Shown one piece after another: positions 1-27,663 of a DNA stretch of 64,000 bases (positions within the stretch are counted from its first letter, which is position 1; each line of letters opens with the position of its first letter). This stretch comes from Stenopsyche tienmushanensis. Lineage: Eukaryota > Arthropoda > Insecta > Trichoptera > Stenopsychidae. The translations under genes were made by a program, and so were the position numbers. The DNA is taken from assembly GCA_008973525.1 (NCBI GenBank), contig WACJ01000291.1, positions 1-64,000 on the forward strand, given 5' to 3'. The notes under the pieces are model-generated. The model did not search any database, was not told where the DNA came from, and saw only the letters and a list, made by a program, of their open reading frames with translations.

Positions 1-152
1 ACTGTAAATTTACTTATTATTTGAATTGATGATTCTTCTAATAAAAAAATGGAATTACCCAATCAATAACTAGTAATGGACGATTTTAAATGTATGCCTT
101 TGCTCATTTTAAAACCAGGTACAATGTATCGCTATGACGTTTTGGACAACAG

Positions 153-15672
<15,520 letters not shown>

Positions 15673-15795
15673 TTAGATTTATTGATAGTCAATATATGCA
15701 TTTAATAATATTTTAATAGATAACATTGAGTATTTTCTTATAAACTATATTATTCTTGATTCATGAAATATTTTGTAACCATTTAAATTTATGAT

Positions 15796-15801
15796 AATAA
15801 A
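15796..15801 (+). terminator. Poly(A) signal of the dynein gene
   Basis: AATAAA lies 124 bp after the stop codon in an AT-rich stretch. It is the likeliest cleavage and polyadenylation signal; other AT-rich variants nearby cannot be excluded. Confidence 0.6.
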
Positions 15802-17588
15802 TTTTTGTATTATTTTATATGAATTAAAATTATTTAAACGTTTTAAAAATTGCAATATGACTACGGATAAAATAGTGTGTAAATACTATCCATTTACAAA
15901 ACAAATATATATAATTCAAACATTTTAGTCTAGGATTATGGAAAAATCTACATTTTCCAAATGCCTCTATGTTTAAATAATATTTGTTTAGTCAAATTTG
16001 GGAATAGAAATTTGCATTTTAAATATAAATTTAATAGCTGAAAGCGGTTTAACGTATGTAATCTAATATCAAACAGCATCAAGCGCTCTGCTTCTGGGAA
16101 AAATATGTTCTTCATTTGCTAGTGTTACCTGAGTAAACCGAGTAGCGCTTAATTTTCCGCAAGAAAATCCCAGTTAGATTGTGTTTTACTGGTTGAGGCA
16201 CTCCAGACTCCACTCCCCGGTGCTCCGTCAATATTTGTACAAAATCTCATCGTATTATGCCTACGATGAACCTTTCATAGATCACAGGATCGTACCCAGG
16301 ATACCGACCAACTTGTGCAAACATTTGGTTTCGACATCACCTTAGCGTGTGCTCGTGTGCGTTCGTTTTCGTGTAAATATGCACTTATGTTCGGAAATAA
16401 TGGCTGCTGATTTTTTAAATTAACGATCGACTGCAAAAGGGGCGATTCTCTTATTTATGGACGCAATTTTGAGCCGATTTATTTTTATAATACTTTAGGG
16501 TCGCACTATATGTATGTATATGTATACGCACGATTAAAATAAATAGCGATAAAGGTACATGGACGAATATTTTCGTGTTAGGTTTATTTCATCTTTCAAA
16601 TGACGTTTGAAATATTATTTACATATTTTGCGTCCAAAATAAGCGCATAAAATATATTGGACATTTTAAATATATTTTCAAAATTTAAAAAAAATATTGG
16701 ATCAATATTTCGAAGTATAGCGATACATTTAATTTTTTATCAATATAAAAAATATTTTCGCGTGTAATGCAATATTGATATTTGCGTAATATTTATGGAG
16801 GCGTAATATTCGAATCCGAGAAAAATTCATATCATCCCCTTCTGAATGTCGGAACCGGCGGGGATGATATATAACGTTAAACACGTGTTTGACTAATTTT
16901 ACAGACGCACGATCAACTGGCCGGGGAAACAAACAAACCAGAGTAGACGTTAGCTAATCAAACACAAATATGTAAAATTGTTGGAAGAAACTTCAAATAT
17001 GATTTAATCTCAATCATTATAATTTGCATATAAAATGGTAAGCGACCGTTAATAATTAATGGATAGCTTCGAATAATCAATTTTTAGCAGTGGCAATACT
17101 GTAAATGTCATTTGAATAGTTTATCGAGTTTGATTAGCAAAATGTTTCGTTAATAAATAAATACTATGTATAAAGTTAATTATGTGCTATAATTTTATAG
17201 TTTATATTAGTTGCTTTAATTTAAAATTGATTAATAGCAGCATAGGCTATAAGTAGAGTTTACTATATTAAATTGGAATTGGTTGACATTTGAAATGATT
17301 TTTTTTCATTAACGTTATTTGTAGGAGCTCTTATTGTATTAATTAAAGTGTATTTGTCTCAAACGTTGATGAGATATACGATGTAAATCATGTATCGTAC
17401 TTATAGTATTAGAATACTCGAATCGTATTAAACCGGTCGTTGTTCTTTTAGGTTATGTTAATTTTGTATTGTTTTAATTTTTATGTATGAGATGAGGGAT
17501 TTTTCTATTAGTGGTGCCCTCTTCTGAATAATTAAAGTGAGATAAAAGTTGATTTGATATTTGAAAAAGGAAGCTGAGCGGTTAAGGG
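15802..17588. other. 3' flank of the dynein gene, no gene seen
   Basis: AT-rich unique DNA without coding signature. Small structures in it are a perfect 11-bp inverted repeat (16829-16839 and 16860-16870, arms ATATCATCCCC), a palindromic E-box AAACACGTGTTT near 16879-16890, and an ATG at 17035-17037 directly followed by a good donor-like GTAAGC. Together these could mark a promoter and first coding exon of another gene, but no matching second exon was found. Confidence 0.35.
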
Positions 17589-17589
17589 T

Positions 17590-17890
17590 TAAAAAGCAGC
17601 CCCCGCACGTATGTGTGCCTGCAGCCATAGATGTAGGAGGCTATGTGTGTAGGAGGCTAGTTTCCTCGGGTATACGGAGGCACTCGGTCTGGTGAGCGCA
17701 GCAGCCGGCGTCGTCATGGCAACAGCCGTCAGATATTGATCTGCCCCCGCTCCCGGGTAACCCTGAACTCTGGAGGTGCGCTCCACCCCCGCAAACCGCC
17801 CGGTCTCCGACCCCCGCGCCTCCTGCGCCCCCAAACCCGCCGCATCTGAACAGCCCAGCCACCCCGGTACCGGTTTTACGCTCACATTTA
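17590..17890. promoter_or_regulatory. GC-rich island with X-box-like palindrome
   Basis: A sharply GC-rich block of about 300 bp in AT-rich surroundings. At 17710-17723 it contains GTCGTCATGGCAAC (reverse GTTGCCATGACGAC), close to the RFX X-box consensus GTTGCCATGGCAAC. RFX factors control ciliary genes including axonemal dyneins (established knowledge). The overlapping reading frames on the minus strand are probably just a result of few stop codons in GC-rich DNA. It could be a promoter or enhancer; this is inference. Confidence 0.35.
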
Positions 17891-18889
17891 TTTTTCATTC
17901 TTCCTTCGTAAAAAGTTCACGCCCCTGAGATCAGCCGGGACTATAACCCTTCTTCGCAATTTAATTACATCTTTCCAAAAATTGCTAATTAAAAAATCAA
18001 TGTTCACGAGCATCTTCGGCAGGTGTGAAGATAATGGCCACACTCATAATGCGACAGACTTTTTGCCGAAAACACTACGTTGGGGTTACAAAAACAAATT
18101 TTCAGCCCCCCCGATGAAAAATGAGCGACAATTATTTTCCATTGAAAGACACAAAAATACATTCAAAATGACAGCGTTATCATCAAAATTTAATTCTTAT
18201 GCATAAACACGTTTGTGAGGCTCATTTGCACTTCAATTAAATTTATTTTGATCGTATTGCTGCCAATACTCGTCGCGTTGTTCATGACTTCGCATCAGAA
18301 ATTGAGATCTATTCTATTAGCAATGGACCAAATATACTTAAAATCATTCAATCTTTATTGGACAAATTTGACGTGCCAACGAAAAAGATGAAGATATTAA
18401 TTATGGAAATCTATGAAATGTCAATGGTTGCACATGAAGATTCGGAATTTCAGTTAACCAAAGATATAACCGTGATTGTGTAGAGTACGACTATTTAAAA
18501 TTGGCAAAGGTACTGTAGTTTTCAATTATCAATCAAGCAATAAAAAAACAGGTAAACATATTAACAGAGCTTTTGGAGAAAGATCGATTTGTGAAAATTT
18601 GAGATGAATCTCGACAATAGATCTCGAGGAAGACCCAAAACCAATATTTAAATACCATGACTACGACAGGAAACTAATCCACATATAACAGTTCAAGCAT
18701 TTTCTTGTGAGTTAGATGTTAGTTAGTTTCTCGTCATATAGCTTCAATATAAAAATTTTAAAAGCTAGATAAGTGGGTGCCGCACGAACTGTCAGAAAGC
18801 AAAAAACTGAAACGCTTGGTTTTATTCGATACTAGGAGGAAATATGGGCAGTTATTGAATGTTAATGAATTTCCAAGACACTCTCCAAA
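17891..18889. other. Intergenic stretch with degraded element traces
   Basis: Apart from the remnant reading frame at 18237-18482 and weak mariner-like codons near 18600-18720, nothing is recognised. Confidence 0.3.
18237..18482 (+). pseudogene. Unidentified reading-frame remnant
   Basis: About 80 codons are open without an ATG, with a protein-like composition (for example FDRIAANTRRVVHDF and KMKILIMEIYEMS), ending at a TAG at 18480-18482. I do not recognise the family. It is probably a transposon fragment, since hAT-type elements begin 400 bp later. A weak mariner-like N-terminal trace is seen around 18600-18720. Confidence 0.3.
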
Positions 18890-18897
18890 ACTTTTAA

Positions 18898-19422
18898 CAG
18901 GGCCATAACAAGGGCGTGGAATAGTAGGCGCCCGTAACGGGCGCATCTGGGCTTGGGGGGTTAAACACAATACTTACCCGGTCAAGAGGCGGGGTTGAGC
19001 AAGAGAACAATATTCTCGACCGATTGTAAAATTTAAAGAACCCACCCGATCAGTCTTGTATATATGTTCAGGTATGGCGTCAGATTGCGAGGTGCTCATT
19101 CGTCATGTCAGCGGTCCGAAAAGCGGACCGGTTAGACATATAGACCTTGCGGCTACTGCGTCCTCTTTTAGGACATCTTGCGGCATTTTTTATGATCTGT
19201 ACACGATCATGGATGCTCCTTCAGAGGCTAGCTTACAAATAAGCTAGGATTTGATATTAGGTGGACGGTAATCGTTAGTTATACGTTACATCGGGTACTT
19301 TTGGGAATATTCAATATATTGCATTCATATTAGTATCATTTAAATTTAAAAATAAATTTAGAGGGGGGGGGGGGCAAGTTAGATACATGCCACTGGCGCT
19401 TTATACCCTCGTTACGGCTCTG
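18898..19422 (+). mobile_element. Non-autonomous hAT-like element, family A copy 1
   Basis: It starts CAGGGCCATAACAAGGGCG and ends with the complement of CAGAGCCGTAACGAGGG. The flanking 8-mers ACTTTTAA (18890-18897) and GCTTTTAA (19423-19430) differ by one base, fitting a hAT target duplication. Inside is a conserved block (GGTATGGCGTCAGATTGCGA, GTCATGTCAGCGGTCC) shared with the copies at 22864 and 37468. A run of 12 G lies near its right end. No transposase is recognised. Confidence 0.8.
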
Positions 19423-19430
19423 GCTTTTAA

Positions 19431-19904
19431 TACACCAAAAATGGATCAGCGGGCAAATTAAGGAGTTATATATTATTTATTCTTAAAACTAGAAAAAGCC
19501 ATTGCGGCTTAATCATATTGTCGTGAAACTAAAAATGAAGCAGCCAATTCTAATAAATAGATAATGAGAACCATACTGTTCCAACGCTTAACCGTATATA
19601 TATAGCGGATAATAAATTCCAAATTAAATGCTTAATACTATGATTTTTCTCATTGGCAAAGACTATTAAATTTAATAGAGATAATTTTGATTGAATAATT
19701 ATGTTTAGTAAACGTTATGGCGTTTTATTTTTCATCTACGAATTCTGAACGTTTATGTGATACACCCTAATATATCACATTTTAATACTTAACCATATAG
19801 TATGGGAGGCAGCGACCCAAAATTTTGCATCCATTTCTACAAAGTCAATTTTTGTTTCATTCAGTGTTTATACATTAAATTAAATTAAAATTTAAATACA
19901 TTAA
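19431..19904. other. Unique AT-rich stretch
   Basis: No gene or repeat recognised between the family A element and repeat B. Confidence 0.4.
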
Positions 19905-20060
19905 ATTAAAATCTACAAAGCTGTATTTTTGTCTATAAGTAGTTTATGCTAATTATTGTTAAATAAACGTCATCTACTTTCGATACAAGGTGGCTAGGGC
20001 TTCAGTAGACGTCGCTAAATTTGTAGCGGGGAAACTTGATTGAAGTATTGCAACTTTCAA
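19905..20060 (+). repeat. Dispersed repeat B, copy 1
   Basis: It contains GTTAAATAAACGTCATCTAC and GTGGCTAGGGCTTCAGTAGA. An inverted, diverged copy lies at 46868-47035. Class unknown; no ends or coding potential seen. Confidence 0.7.
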
Positions 20061-22489
20061 AGCTGGTTTCAGTCTTGTATCAATAGTCAAATTTATGTCG
20101 GACTTAAAGCTATTTTTTTCTTTTCTATTTTTTCAAATTTCATAAATATAAAATAGCTAAATAAGAACTACATGCATATAGAAGTATAAGGAAGGCGTAT
20201 TTGAGATCCAGAGTTATAGTCCCAATCAGAGAAATTTATATAATAGAAAGATATAGTCAAATGACCGTTCAAGATACTCATGTTAGGTGATTAACAAAAG
20301 GAAAAACCATAAATGTACAATTTTAAATTAAATCTTGAAATCAGTCATTTAGCTGCGCTCGGTATAGTTAGTGTTAAAATCGCCTATGTTGGATTTACGA
20401 TTTAACACTTTAAAAACGGAGAACGTACACGCTATGCTCTAATGTAAATCCACTTTTCTGTTAGCTCCGTCACAGCGTGTAACAAGCTTGATAATGAACC
20501 AGGCTCAATAAATGAACCTTAACACTGTTGATAGCATACAATATTCGTTCATTTCTTCGGAAAATTTCTTAATGTTTAACATGCATGGTATCTGCTTTCT
20601 GTTGTTCGGCTATTTTTGTCTATTAATATGTTGTGCCTGCCAGGTTAGTTCTGAAGGAGTTGATTTTGCAAAGAAGTGGTGATACTCGGCTAATGACGCC
20701 ACTCCAGAACAGTCAAGGGGGAATAACAAAATTGGTCAACGATAAGAATGATGCGAGTATTTTAATTATCAAAACAAACGCCTGTTCTCAAGACAACATG
20801 AACGAAAGTCGTCTTATCCGACGATAGCGATTTCAGTTAATTACACCTAAATTTTATGACGGTTAAAAGATTCTTTAGAATAAGATTTTTTTATTGAATA
20901 GTAGGTATGAACACTAACGAGTTTCTATAATATATATATATACGTGTAGGGGTACCTTTACGGCACGACTTTGCCATCGATGCACGAGTGTAAGATGAGA
21001 CGCAAGACACCCGTCTCTGTCTCATGATTTCTGGTTAGATAGGGTTAAAAGAGTAAAAGTGTACCCTTTTTCGTATATCGTTTATTTCCGTGGGAATGCT
21101 CATAAAATCAATGTTCAAAGCTATACTAATATCCTATGCAGGTTATTATATTCAGTAAATAGGTATGATATAATTAAGAATATGATTCGAATTCTTGTAA
21201 ACGAACATGACAATACTTTTAAATGTATCTGTGTGGAAATATGAAAAATATGATAATCATTGTGAAATCCCAAAATATTATACTTAATGTAAGTTTTAAA
21301 TCATGAGAATATAATGGTTGAGATCATGAGAGTTGATGACGATTCTTAATTGAAAAGTACATATTACCATGATGGCCACAAATCGGTATACTGTGTAAGA
21401 AGGTCCAAAAAAAATAGTTGAAAACTTATGGATCGACTCGATAAAAACAAATTGACTGTAATTAATGAAGCTGCTCGAAAGATGAATATTTTTCCTGTCA
21501 ATTAAAGACTTAAAAATAAAATTCGCCTCATTTTAAGAAGGGTTAAGTTGAAGAAGGACGATCATAAATCAAATTTGTTTCAGAACCACTGTTAATTAAT
21601 ACGAAGGAAATCATCTTACGATATCAAAGAAATGTGATTTATGCTCAAAGAAGATAATCTTGGGCATTTGAAAATCGTTATTAAAGCGGTGTTTCCCCAT
21701 TTTCTAGCATATTCAGCGCAAAATAAGTACGCTCTCGAAATGATAAAATATCTAAGCTGGAGCACAGGTCAAAGGTAATAATAAAGCAGAATTAATTTCC
21801 TCGTCGGACGAGGCAGCAAAAGGACCGGCTTTAAATATCGTCTATGAAAATTTTATCCCGGAAAATTCGAGTTTATAAAAAAGTCCCCCGGGACTTAACC
21901 CTCGCAACATGGCTCCATTACGACTCTCCCAAATCGGCAGTTTACCTTGCCGTGGCCATTTCTCGTTTCCTCCACTCCGGAGCCGAAACGTGCATGTAAG
22001 ACCTCTCAGTGGTACTGAGCTGTGCTCGAAACGTCACAAAGCAGACGGAAATGTCTGTTTTGTGTCGTTTTGTAGCCAATGACAACGCTGGCCTTCATTT
22101 ATTCAATTTCCGGAAATCGTTTATAAGGAAAAACCTGCTGTATATTCCATGGAATCCCGTCTAGAACCTCCGCATTTTGGACAAAGCCCCATTCCCGAGC
22201 CTATTGCTTATTACGCTATGGCTTCGAATAGGCCCTTTGTAGTGCGTCGGCTTTCGAAATGTCTTCGTATAGCCTCCAGAATAGCATCCGCACTTTGACG
22301 CATATGCTGACACCCCTGGATATTCAAACAATCAGCTTAATATGGAACAACATCACAATGAAAACAAATGCTTTGATGCAGATTAACACAATGAAAAGTC
22401 ATCCATTAAGTACTTATATTTTACATTTTTCATAGAAAATTTATTAAATAACAGAACTTTACTACAGAGCGTACACTCTCTACTGAGAT
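20061..22489. other. Unique non-coding stretch
   Basis: No convincing gene. Around 21790-22320 the base composition is more balanced and looks like unique, possibly regulatory DNA; short reading frames near 20633 and 21059 lack family features. A TA run lies near 20930. Confidence 0.35.
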
Positions 22490-22692
22490 GAAAGCGCCCT
22501 TAGATACGTTCACTCAGGTGGCCCGCTGGGTGAGCGCTTAAAATAAAACTAGGATGTCATGCTGCCTTAATATCGAACGAACGAGGAGATGAATGTATAA
22601 TATAAACAAGATGGATGTAACCTTTTCACATGAATGGATATTGGAGAGTCCCTAGTCTTGCAGTGGACTGTTTGTGGCCACACTATGATGAT
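22490..22692 (-). repeat. Dispersed repeat, copy 2 (reverse of 12102-12300)
   Basis: The reverse complement matches the copy in the dynein intron, sharing CCACAAACAGTCCACTGCA and the GCTCACCCAGCGGGCC-like block. It is followed at about 22735-22790 by a tRNA-like stretch (TAGTATAGTGGGCTATAAAG) that may be a decayed SINE head. Confidence 0.7.
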
Positions 22693-22863
22693 AACTGTAA
22701 ACAAAGCATTCAACTATTGGACCAATTGATAGTATAGTGGGCTATAAAGATTTGACTTCCAAATCAGATTGTGGGAAGATTACGCTGTGTTTGTGTAATA
22801 TATAATAAAATAGTTTTGCTACTAGTGTAGTGGTTGCTTTATGCTGCATATAGACACAAACAC

Positions 22864-23809
22864 CAGGGACGTAACAAAGGGGTGACAATGCAGACACTCG
22901 CCACGGGCGCAACTGGGCTTGGCGCGTAAAACGCAGAATACCGACCGGGTCGAGAGCTGCACATGGTTTTTATTTTACTCAACCATTCTACTTTACATTA
23001 ATCAACACTGATTGAGTTCGTAATCGTTTTGTAGACATGTTCAGGTATGGCGTCTGATCACGAGGTGCTCATTCGTCATGTCAGTGATCCAAAAAGCGGA
23101 CCGGTTGGACACACAGATCTTGTGGCCGCTCCATCCTCTTTGAAGGCTTTTTGCGGCATTTTCTATGATCTGCACGATCACAAAAGTTCCCTCAGAGGCT
23201 AACTTACATAGGTGGTTCACATCAAATGAGATCGCGAACGCCGTCTCACCCAAAATAACTATATATTTACCTATCTTACTAATTTATGTTGCTATCTTAG
23301 CTAGTTTTTTTAAAATTTAAGTTACAAAATCTAGCTAATTTCTTCCCTGCGCTCAGAGTGTAAGTTACCATTTGAAGTTGAGAATGAGTATGTCTTTGCG
23401 GACATGGTTATTAAATTTAGGTTTTGTACCTTGCTGTGCATTTTTATTGAGTAGGCTTGCATGGTCCCGAATAGCAAAACCAATAAACAGCTCGGACTAG
23501 TGGAGGGTCCCCATGTTCCTTTGTGTGCTATAAACCCCCTTATGTTCTGCTGTAAATCATCGCCAAACACTGGATTGAAACATCATAACGACGCTATTTT
23601 ATTCCATTGTTAACAAACGCGGTACCCATCTTGCACACGGCTTTCTCATGTGCATGTTTTCAGTCAATATGCGATGTAGAGCATTTTTTGAAAGGTCTAC
23701 CATGTCTGCTAGCTCGCGCATTTATAGTCGATGGTCATCCAATACCATTTTGTGGATTTTCTTTACAATTTCTGGGGTGGTGGCGCTTCATACCCTCGTT
23801 ACGGCTTTG
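22864..23809 (+). mobile_element. hAT-like element, family A copy 2 (longer)
   Basis: It starts CAGGGACGTAACAAAGGGG and ends ACCCTCGTTACGGCTTTG. The 8-mers ACAAACAC (22856-22863) and ACAAACAT (23810-23817) flank it, a near-perfect target duplication. At 946 bp it is longer than copy 1 and carries extra internal sequence (about 23230-23640). The open frames in the extra part are short and not recognised, so I cannot say whether they come from a transposase. Confidence 0.8.
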
Positions 23810-23817
23810 ACAAACAT

Positions 23818-24960
23818 ACAGTAGAGTAGTTTATCTATGGTGTATGTGACGGAGACGGAAATATTACAACATCCTTCTTTTTATGGCCAATTGCCGATTA
23901 GAGTTTCACATTTCGTGACGTTCAAGCAAATTTGCCTATAGAAATTTTACTTCAAAAATTCACTTTACTAACAAATTTTGGAGATCGGAAATATTAATAT
24001 TTCCAATCGATCATCCGTTTGATCCAGGATATCTATGAGAGTGACTGATGATAATTTCACCCCTCACTCATAAATCTTTCATTCTCTTATATAATTCTTA
24101 TTAAAATAATCTTATCATTGGGAAATCATCGCATCAATTTTTTTATCCCTTGTAAAATAAAGCCAATAAGCCTTCGTTCCTCAAAATTGTAACAATCAAA
24201 GTGCAATTTAATATGCAGAATTAATACTGAAAATATATCATTCCTGCAGGGCATTGCTTATGGCTGTTACATGATGATTATCGTTTTAAACGAGTGCTTT
24301 TGAGGTATTTTAATATTCCCGCATCGACCCAAGGATGCTGCTGCATTAATATGAGGATGTGGTTTTAATCTAAGTGAGAACCCTTTAATGTCGTATCCAC
24401 ATAAGCACTCAAAGTACACATGTAAATGGTAAAAGCATAATCTTAATATAGTAAACCCATCTTACAGTATAAAATGTCCAATTATGCACAGTAATTGATT
24501 TTAATTTTCTTATCATCTGTATAAAAAAAATACATTTAAATTTAATAGGAATGTTTGAAAAATATTCAAAATTTCATGAACTAATAAAAGTAACATATAA
24601 AACATTGAATATATTTTGTTAGAGATGACTTCAACGATATCCAATTCCAACAACAGAAAATGCTATAAGACCTAATAAACTATATTAATTCATCAATTCA
24701 ATTATTTTTTGCTTTAAATGGACTGCAATATTTAAAAAAAAATGTTTTAGTTTGAATGATAATATATTCTACTAAATTTTGATGTATGTAGATAAAATTA
24801 TCAACAGTCAATTTAGAAGAAAAAAGACGTTTGGCATAACGTTTCATATTTTTTATTTTACCATCGATGGGAAATCAAAAAAATCTATTTGACATATGAG
24901 TTGTACCGATCCTTTAACCCTTCAAAGAGGTAAGACACAATGTTGTGTCCGAATTCCAGT
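23818..24960. other. Unique AT-rich stretch
   Basis: No gene, terminal repeats or known family seen; composition becomes very AT-rich after 24430. Confidence 0.4.
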
Positions 24961-24982
24961 GACTCATAAAGAACATTCTTAC

Positions 24983-25103
24983 ACGTTGAGCTCGGAGACA
25001 GACAGAGACGGAGAGTGCTTTGCACGTTGAGTTTGGAGAGAAACAGAGACGGAGAGATTATCTTGCTGGTCAGAGATTCTGAATACAAGACAGAGACGGA
25101 GAG
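24983..25103. repeat. Short tandem minisatellite (3 units)
   Basis: The motif ACAGAGACGGAGAG occurs three times at about 25001, 25043 and 25090, with related flanks (CACGTTGAG...GGAGA) in the first two, giving imperfect units of about 43-47 bp. Confidence 0.75.
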
Positions 25104-25106
25104 AAG

Positions 25107-25142
25107 GGAACTGAACCGATATTTTCAAATCGGTTCAGTTCC
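25107..25142. repeat. Perfect 14-bp inverted repeat (hairpin)
   Basis: GGAACTGAACCGAT at 25107-25120 is the exact complement of 25129-25142 with an 8-base loop. The right arm runs into a hAT-like end: read backwards from 25157, CAGTGCTTTAAAACGGAACT resembles the end at 25737-25796. Confidence 0.85.
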
Positions 25143-25157
25143 GTTTTAAAGCACTGA

Positions 25158-27055
25158 TACTTATGGTCTTACCGATCTATGAAAGGGCTTATACGTTTGA
25201 TAAATACGTGCTACTATGAAGAATCGAAATAGTATTGAAAATAATGCTTTTTAATGATGGTAATATTATAAATATGGTATTTTCAAAAGACATTAACATT
25301 GTATTTTACGTTACGCTACAAAATAACAATAAGTTATAAATACTCGGGATGCACGTTAATTATACAACCCATAGTTACCGGAAAAGGGTCGCATCGCTCC
25401 TGTAACATTCAATTTATGGCTTTAAGCCTTAATTATAAGCGTGGTGCAAATTTAAGAAGAAATCGATTTATAGGAGCAAAATTGCGTGGAAATGTGTACA
25501 AATTTAATATTTTTGTTATTTGAAATTTCAAACAACATTCAAACAATGCCAAAGATTGAATGAAGCAAGTGGCCTTTGGATTATATTTGGCTATATTTAT
25601 TTATGAAGATAATCGTCATTTTTAATTATTAAAATATCTTCCAGTGTATTTATTCATTGAAACCATTTTTATGTGTCTGACTTATGTTGCTAGAGCTCAA
25701 CACAAAATCAATTCAAATAGTCATTCAAATCTGTATAGTTTCAGTTTTCGTTTCGACAAAATAATGGTTTTCGGTTCAGTTACGGTTCGAAGCCCTGGTG
25801 ATTTACCCTGATTAATTTTATTGTTAAAACCTTTCAGACTAGTCGGTGGTCTAATTTATTGTGTTTTTTATCGAATAATAATTATTTTGTGATAATTGAA
25901 GATTAGTGCTGATTTAAATCCGTATTGTATGTTGAAGTGCTATAAGGTTAAATATGGATGTGAGATCTCATTTGGAGCGTGCGTCCCATCCCTGAGTGTA
26001 AGAAGTAGTTGCGAAATGCTGGCAATTCAAATGCTGGGGTCAATTTAGAGATTCGCATCTAGGGACGTTACGTAAGGCCGTGCTTCTGACGATGATAAAT
26101 GGAGCTCTTCCACGGGGAATTCCACCACTAAGACGGATGGGCCCACACATGGTGCGGCGAGCTTTTGTCTTCGAAATCAGCAATTTCACGCGAGATTTGC
26201 ACCCGAAAATGTCGCGTAAACATCGTCATCTCTCTCCATGTTTTCCGGTGAGCTTCCGTAGTGCTCACGAACCATGAAATGAGAGGGTTCAAACCACCAT
26301 CAGCGTCATATCTTCCCGACGAAGAAACCCTGATATTCACTGGAATGGTTGGCTCTAGAGCGCATTTACAGATTCAAACAACAGCCTTCGCTTTATCACG
26401 CCGGATTCGTGTCGAGCACAGCAATAAAATAAGTTTCAATTCGAACAGGACGTATAAAGTCCTGGAAAATAATCATCCAACTGGAGTGTCGACAAATTAT
26501 TGAAATTGCATTAATTTCCTTCTAACATCTATATTGTAGTACTTCTCTGGTATTTATATTTTTCCATAATTTACGCCATTTTGTAATATCATGATAATAT
26601 TCACTACTGACTATTAATTTGGACACGCTTAATATATTATGGAGTGGTATGTAATTATATAATAATTTGTCGTTACAAATCATTTCTTTTCTCCTATTTT
26701 CAATGCTAGAATTAGTCTACATACATCAAAATGTGCAATCAAATGTTAATACAGGATGCGGCAGGGAAACTACCTTATAAAAACGAATGACACGAACAGT
26801 ATAGGAGATATCAGTTTAATTAAGCCTGTAACTTCCTCCCTTCCTCCCACAGAAAATTTTAGATCTCGCTCTTTTGAATGAGTGCCATCCTAGTCTTCTC
26901 GGAATAACTGTCGCTGCAGGGCGCGTATTTCAAATAAGGAAGCTTCCCTATCGCACCCTGTATAAATTATCGGATTCCCATATCGTATTTATTAGAATAT
27001 GAATCTTAAGACTCTATGATTGATTGGCAAAATTATCATTATTTTTAAACAATAA
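25158..27055. other. Non-coding stretch between repeat clusters
   Basis: Apart from the hAT-like terminus noted above, no gene is recognised. The part at about 26060-26480 has reading frames open on both strands, which points to composition and not coding. Confidence 0.35.
25737..25796 (-). mobile_element. Isolated hAT-like terminus
   Basis: Read backwards the end is CAGGGCTTCGAACCGTAACT followed by GAACCGAAAACC, a typical hAT-like terminal sequence and similar to that at 25112-25157. No matching left end was found. Confidence 0.5.
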
Positions 27056-27535
27056 CGTCGAGGCGGGGACGCTCTCCAGGGCAGAGTCCCCGGCGGCTCA
27101 GGATGATCGCGTCAGGATGATCGTGCTAGTGCGCGGTTCCGTTCTTCTGTCGGGCCGTGATGTTGCTGGACGAATAGATGGGAATAGACGGGCGTCGAAT
27201 AGAAAGACTCTTTTCTCTAAATAACTATTTTTTCAACACGAGAGAGAAAGAGATCTGGCTGCAGGAGGGACGACTTCCCGCAGCCAAGGCTAACCGACGA
27301 CTCTTCTTGACTCCCGCCTCCTGCGCATCACTCCCCAATCGGCAACGATGCACGCGCAAAAAGCGATCGGTCGATATGCAGATGCAATGTCTCCGCATGG
27401 CCACAAGAGATGGCGCTGTTAAAATAACACATTGCACCTGAAGAGAGACGGAAGATGTCGCTGTTAATTTAGCGAATTAAATCTGCTCAGATTAACAGCG
27501 CTACAACATGGCGATGGTAAATCGCCCACGCTATA
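27056..27535 (+). repeat. GC-rich dispersed repeat C, copy 1
   Basis: A GC-rich unit with the blocks GGGCAGAGTCCCCGGCGGC, AGATCTGGCTGCAGGAGG, CCCGCAGCCAAGGC, AAGCGATCGGTCG and GATGGCGCTGTTAAAATA. It ends in an inverted repeat pair (CGCTGTTAAT and ATTAACAGCG). Three other copies are at 27664, 32219 (reverse) and 51462. Size of about 430-480 bp and absence of a transposase suggest a non-autonomous element of unknown class. Confidence 0.85.
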
Positions 27536-27663
27536 ATATATTAATTATTTTTACAAAAGAATCACTCATAGGTACCCGACTTAATCTATCATCTCAATAT
27601 TTTTTTAATTTTATAATTAAGATATTGGGCTAAACCTAGATCAAAACGATCAATCAGCCATAT

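Noticed and set aside
17589..17898. Two overlapping minus-strand reading frames of 85-98 codons
   Set aside because: They overlap in different frames of a GC-rich island, have low-complexity Gly/Ala content and no family match.
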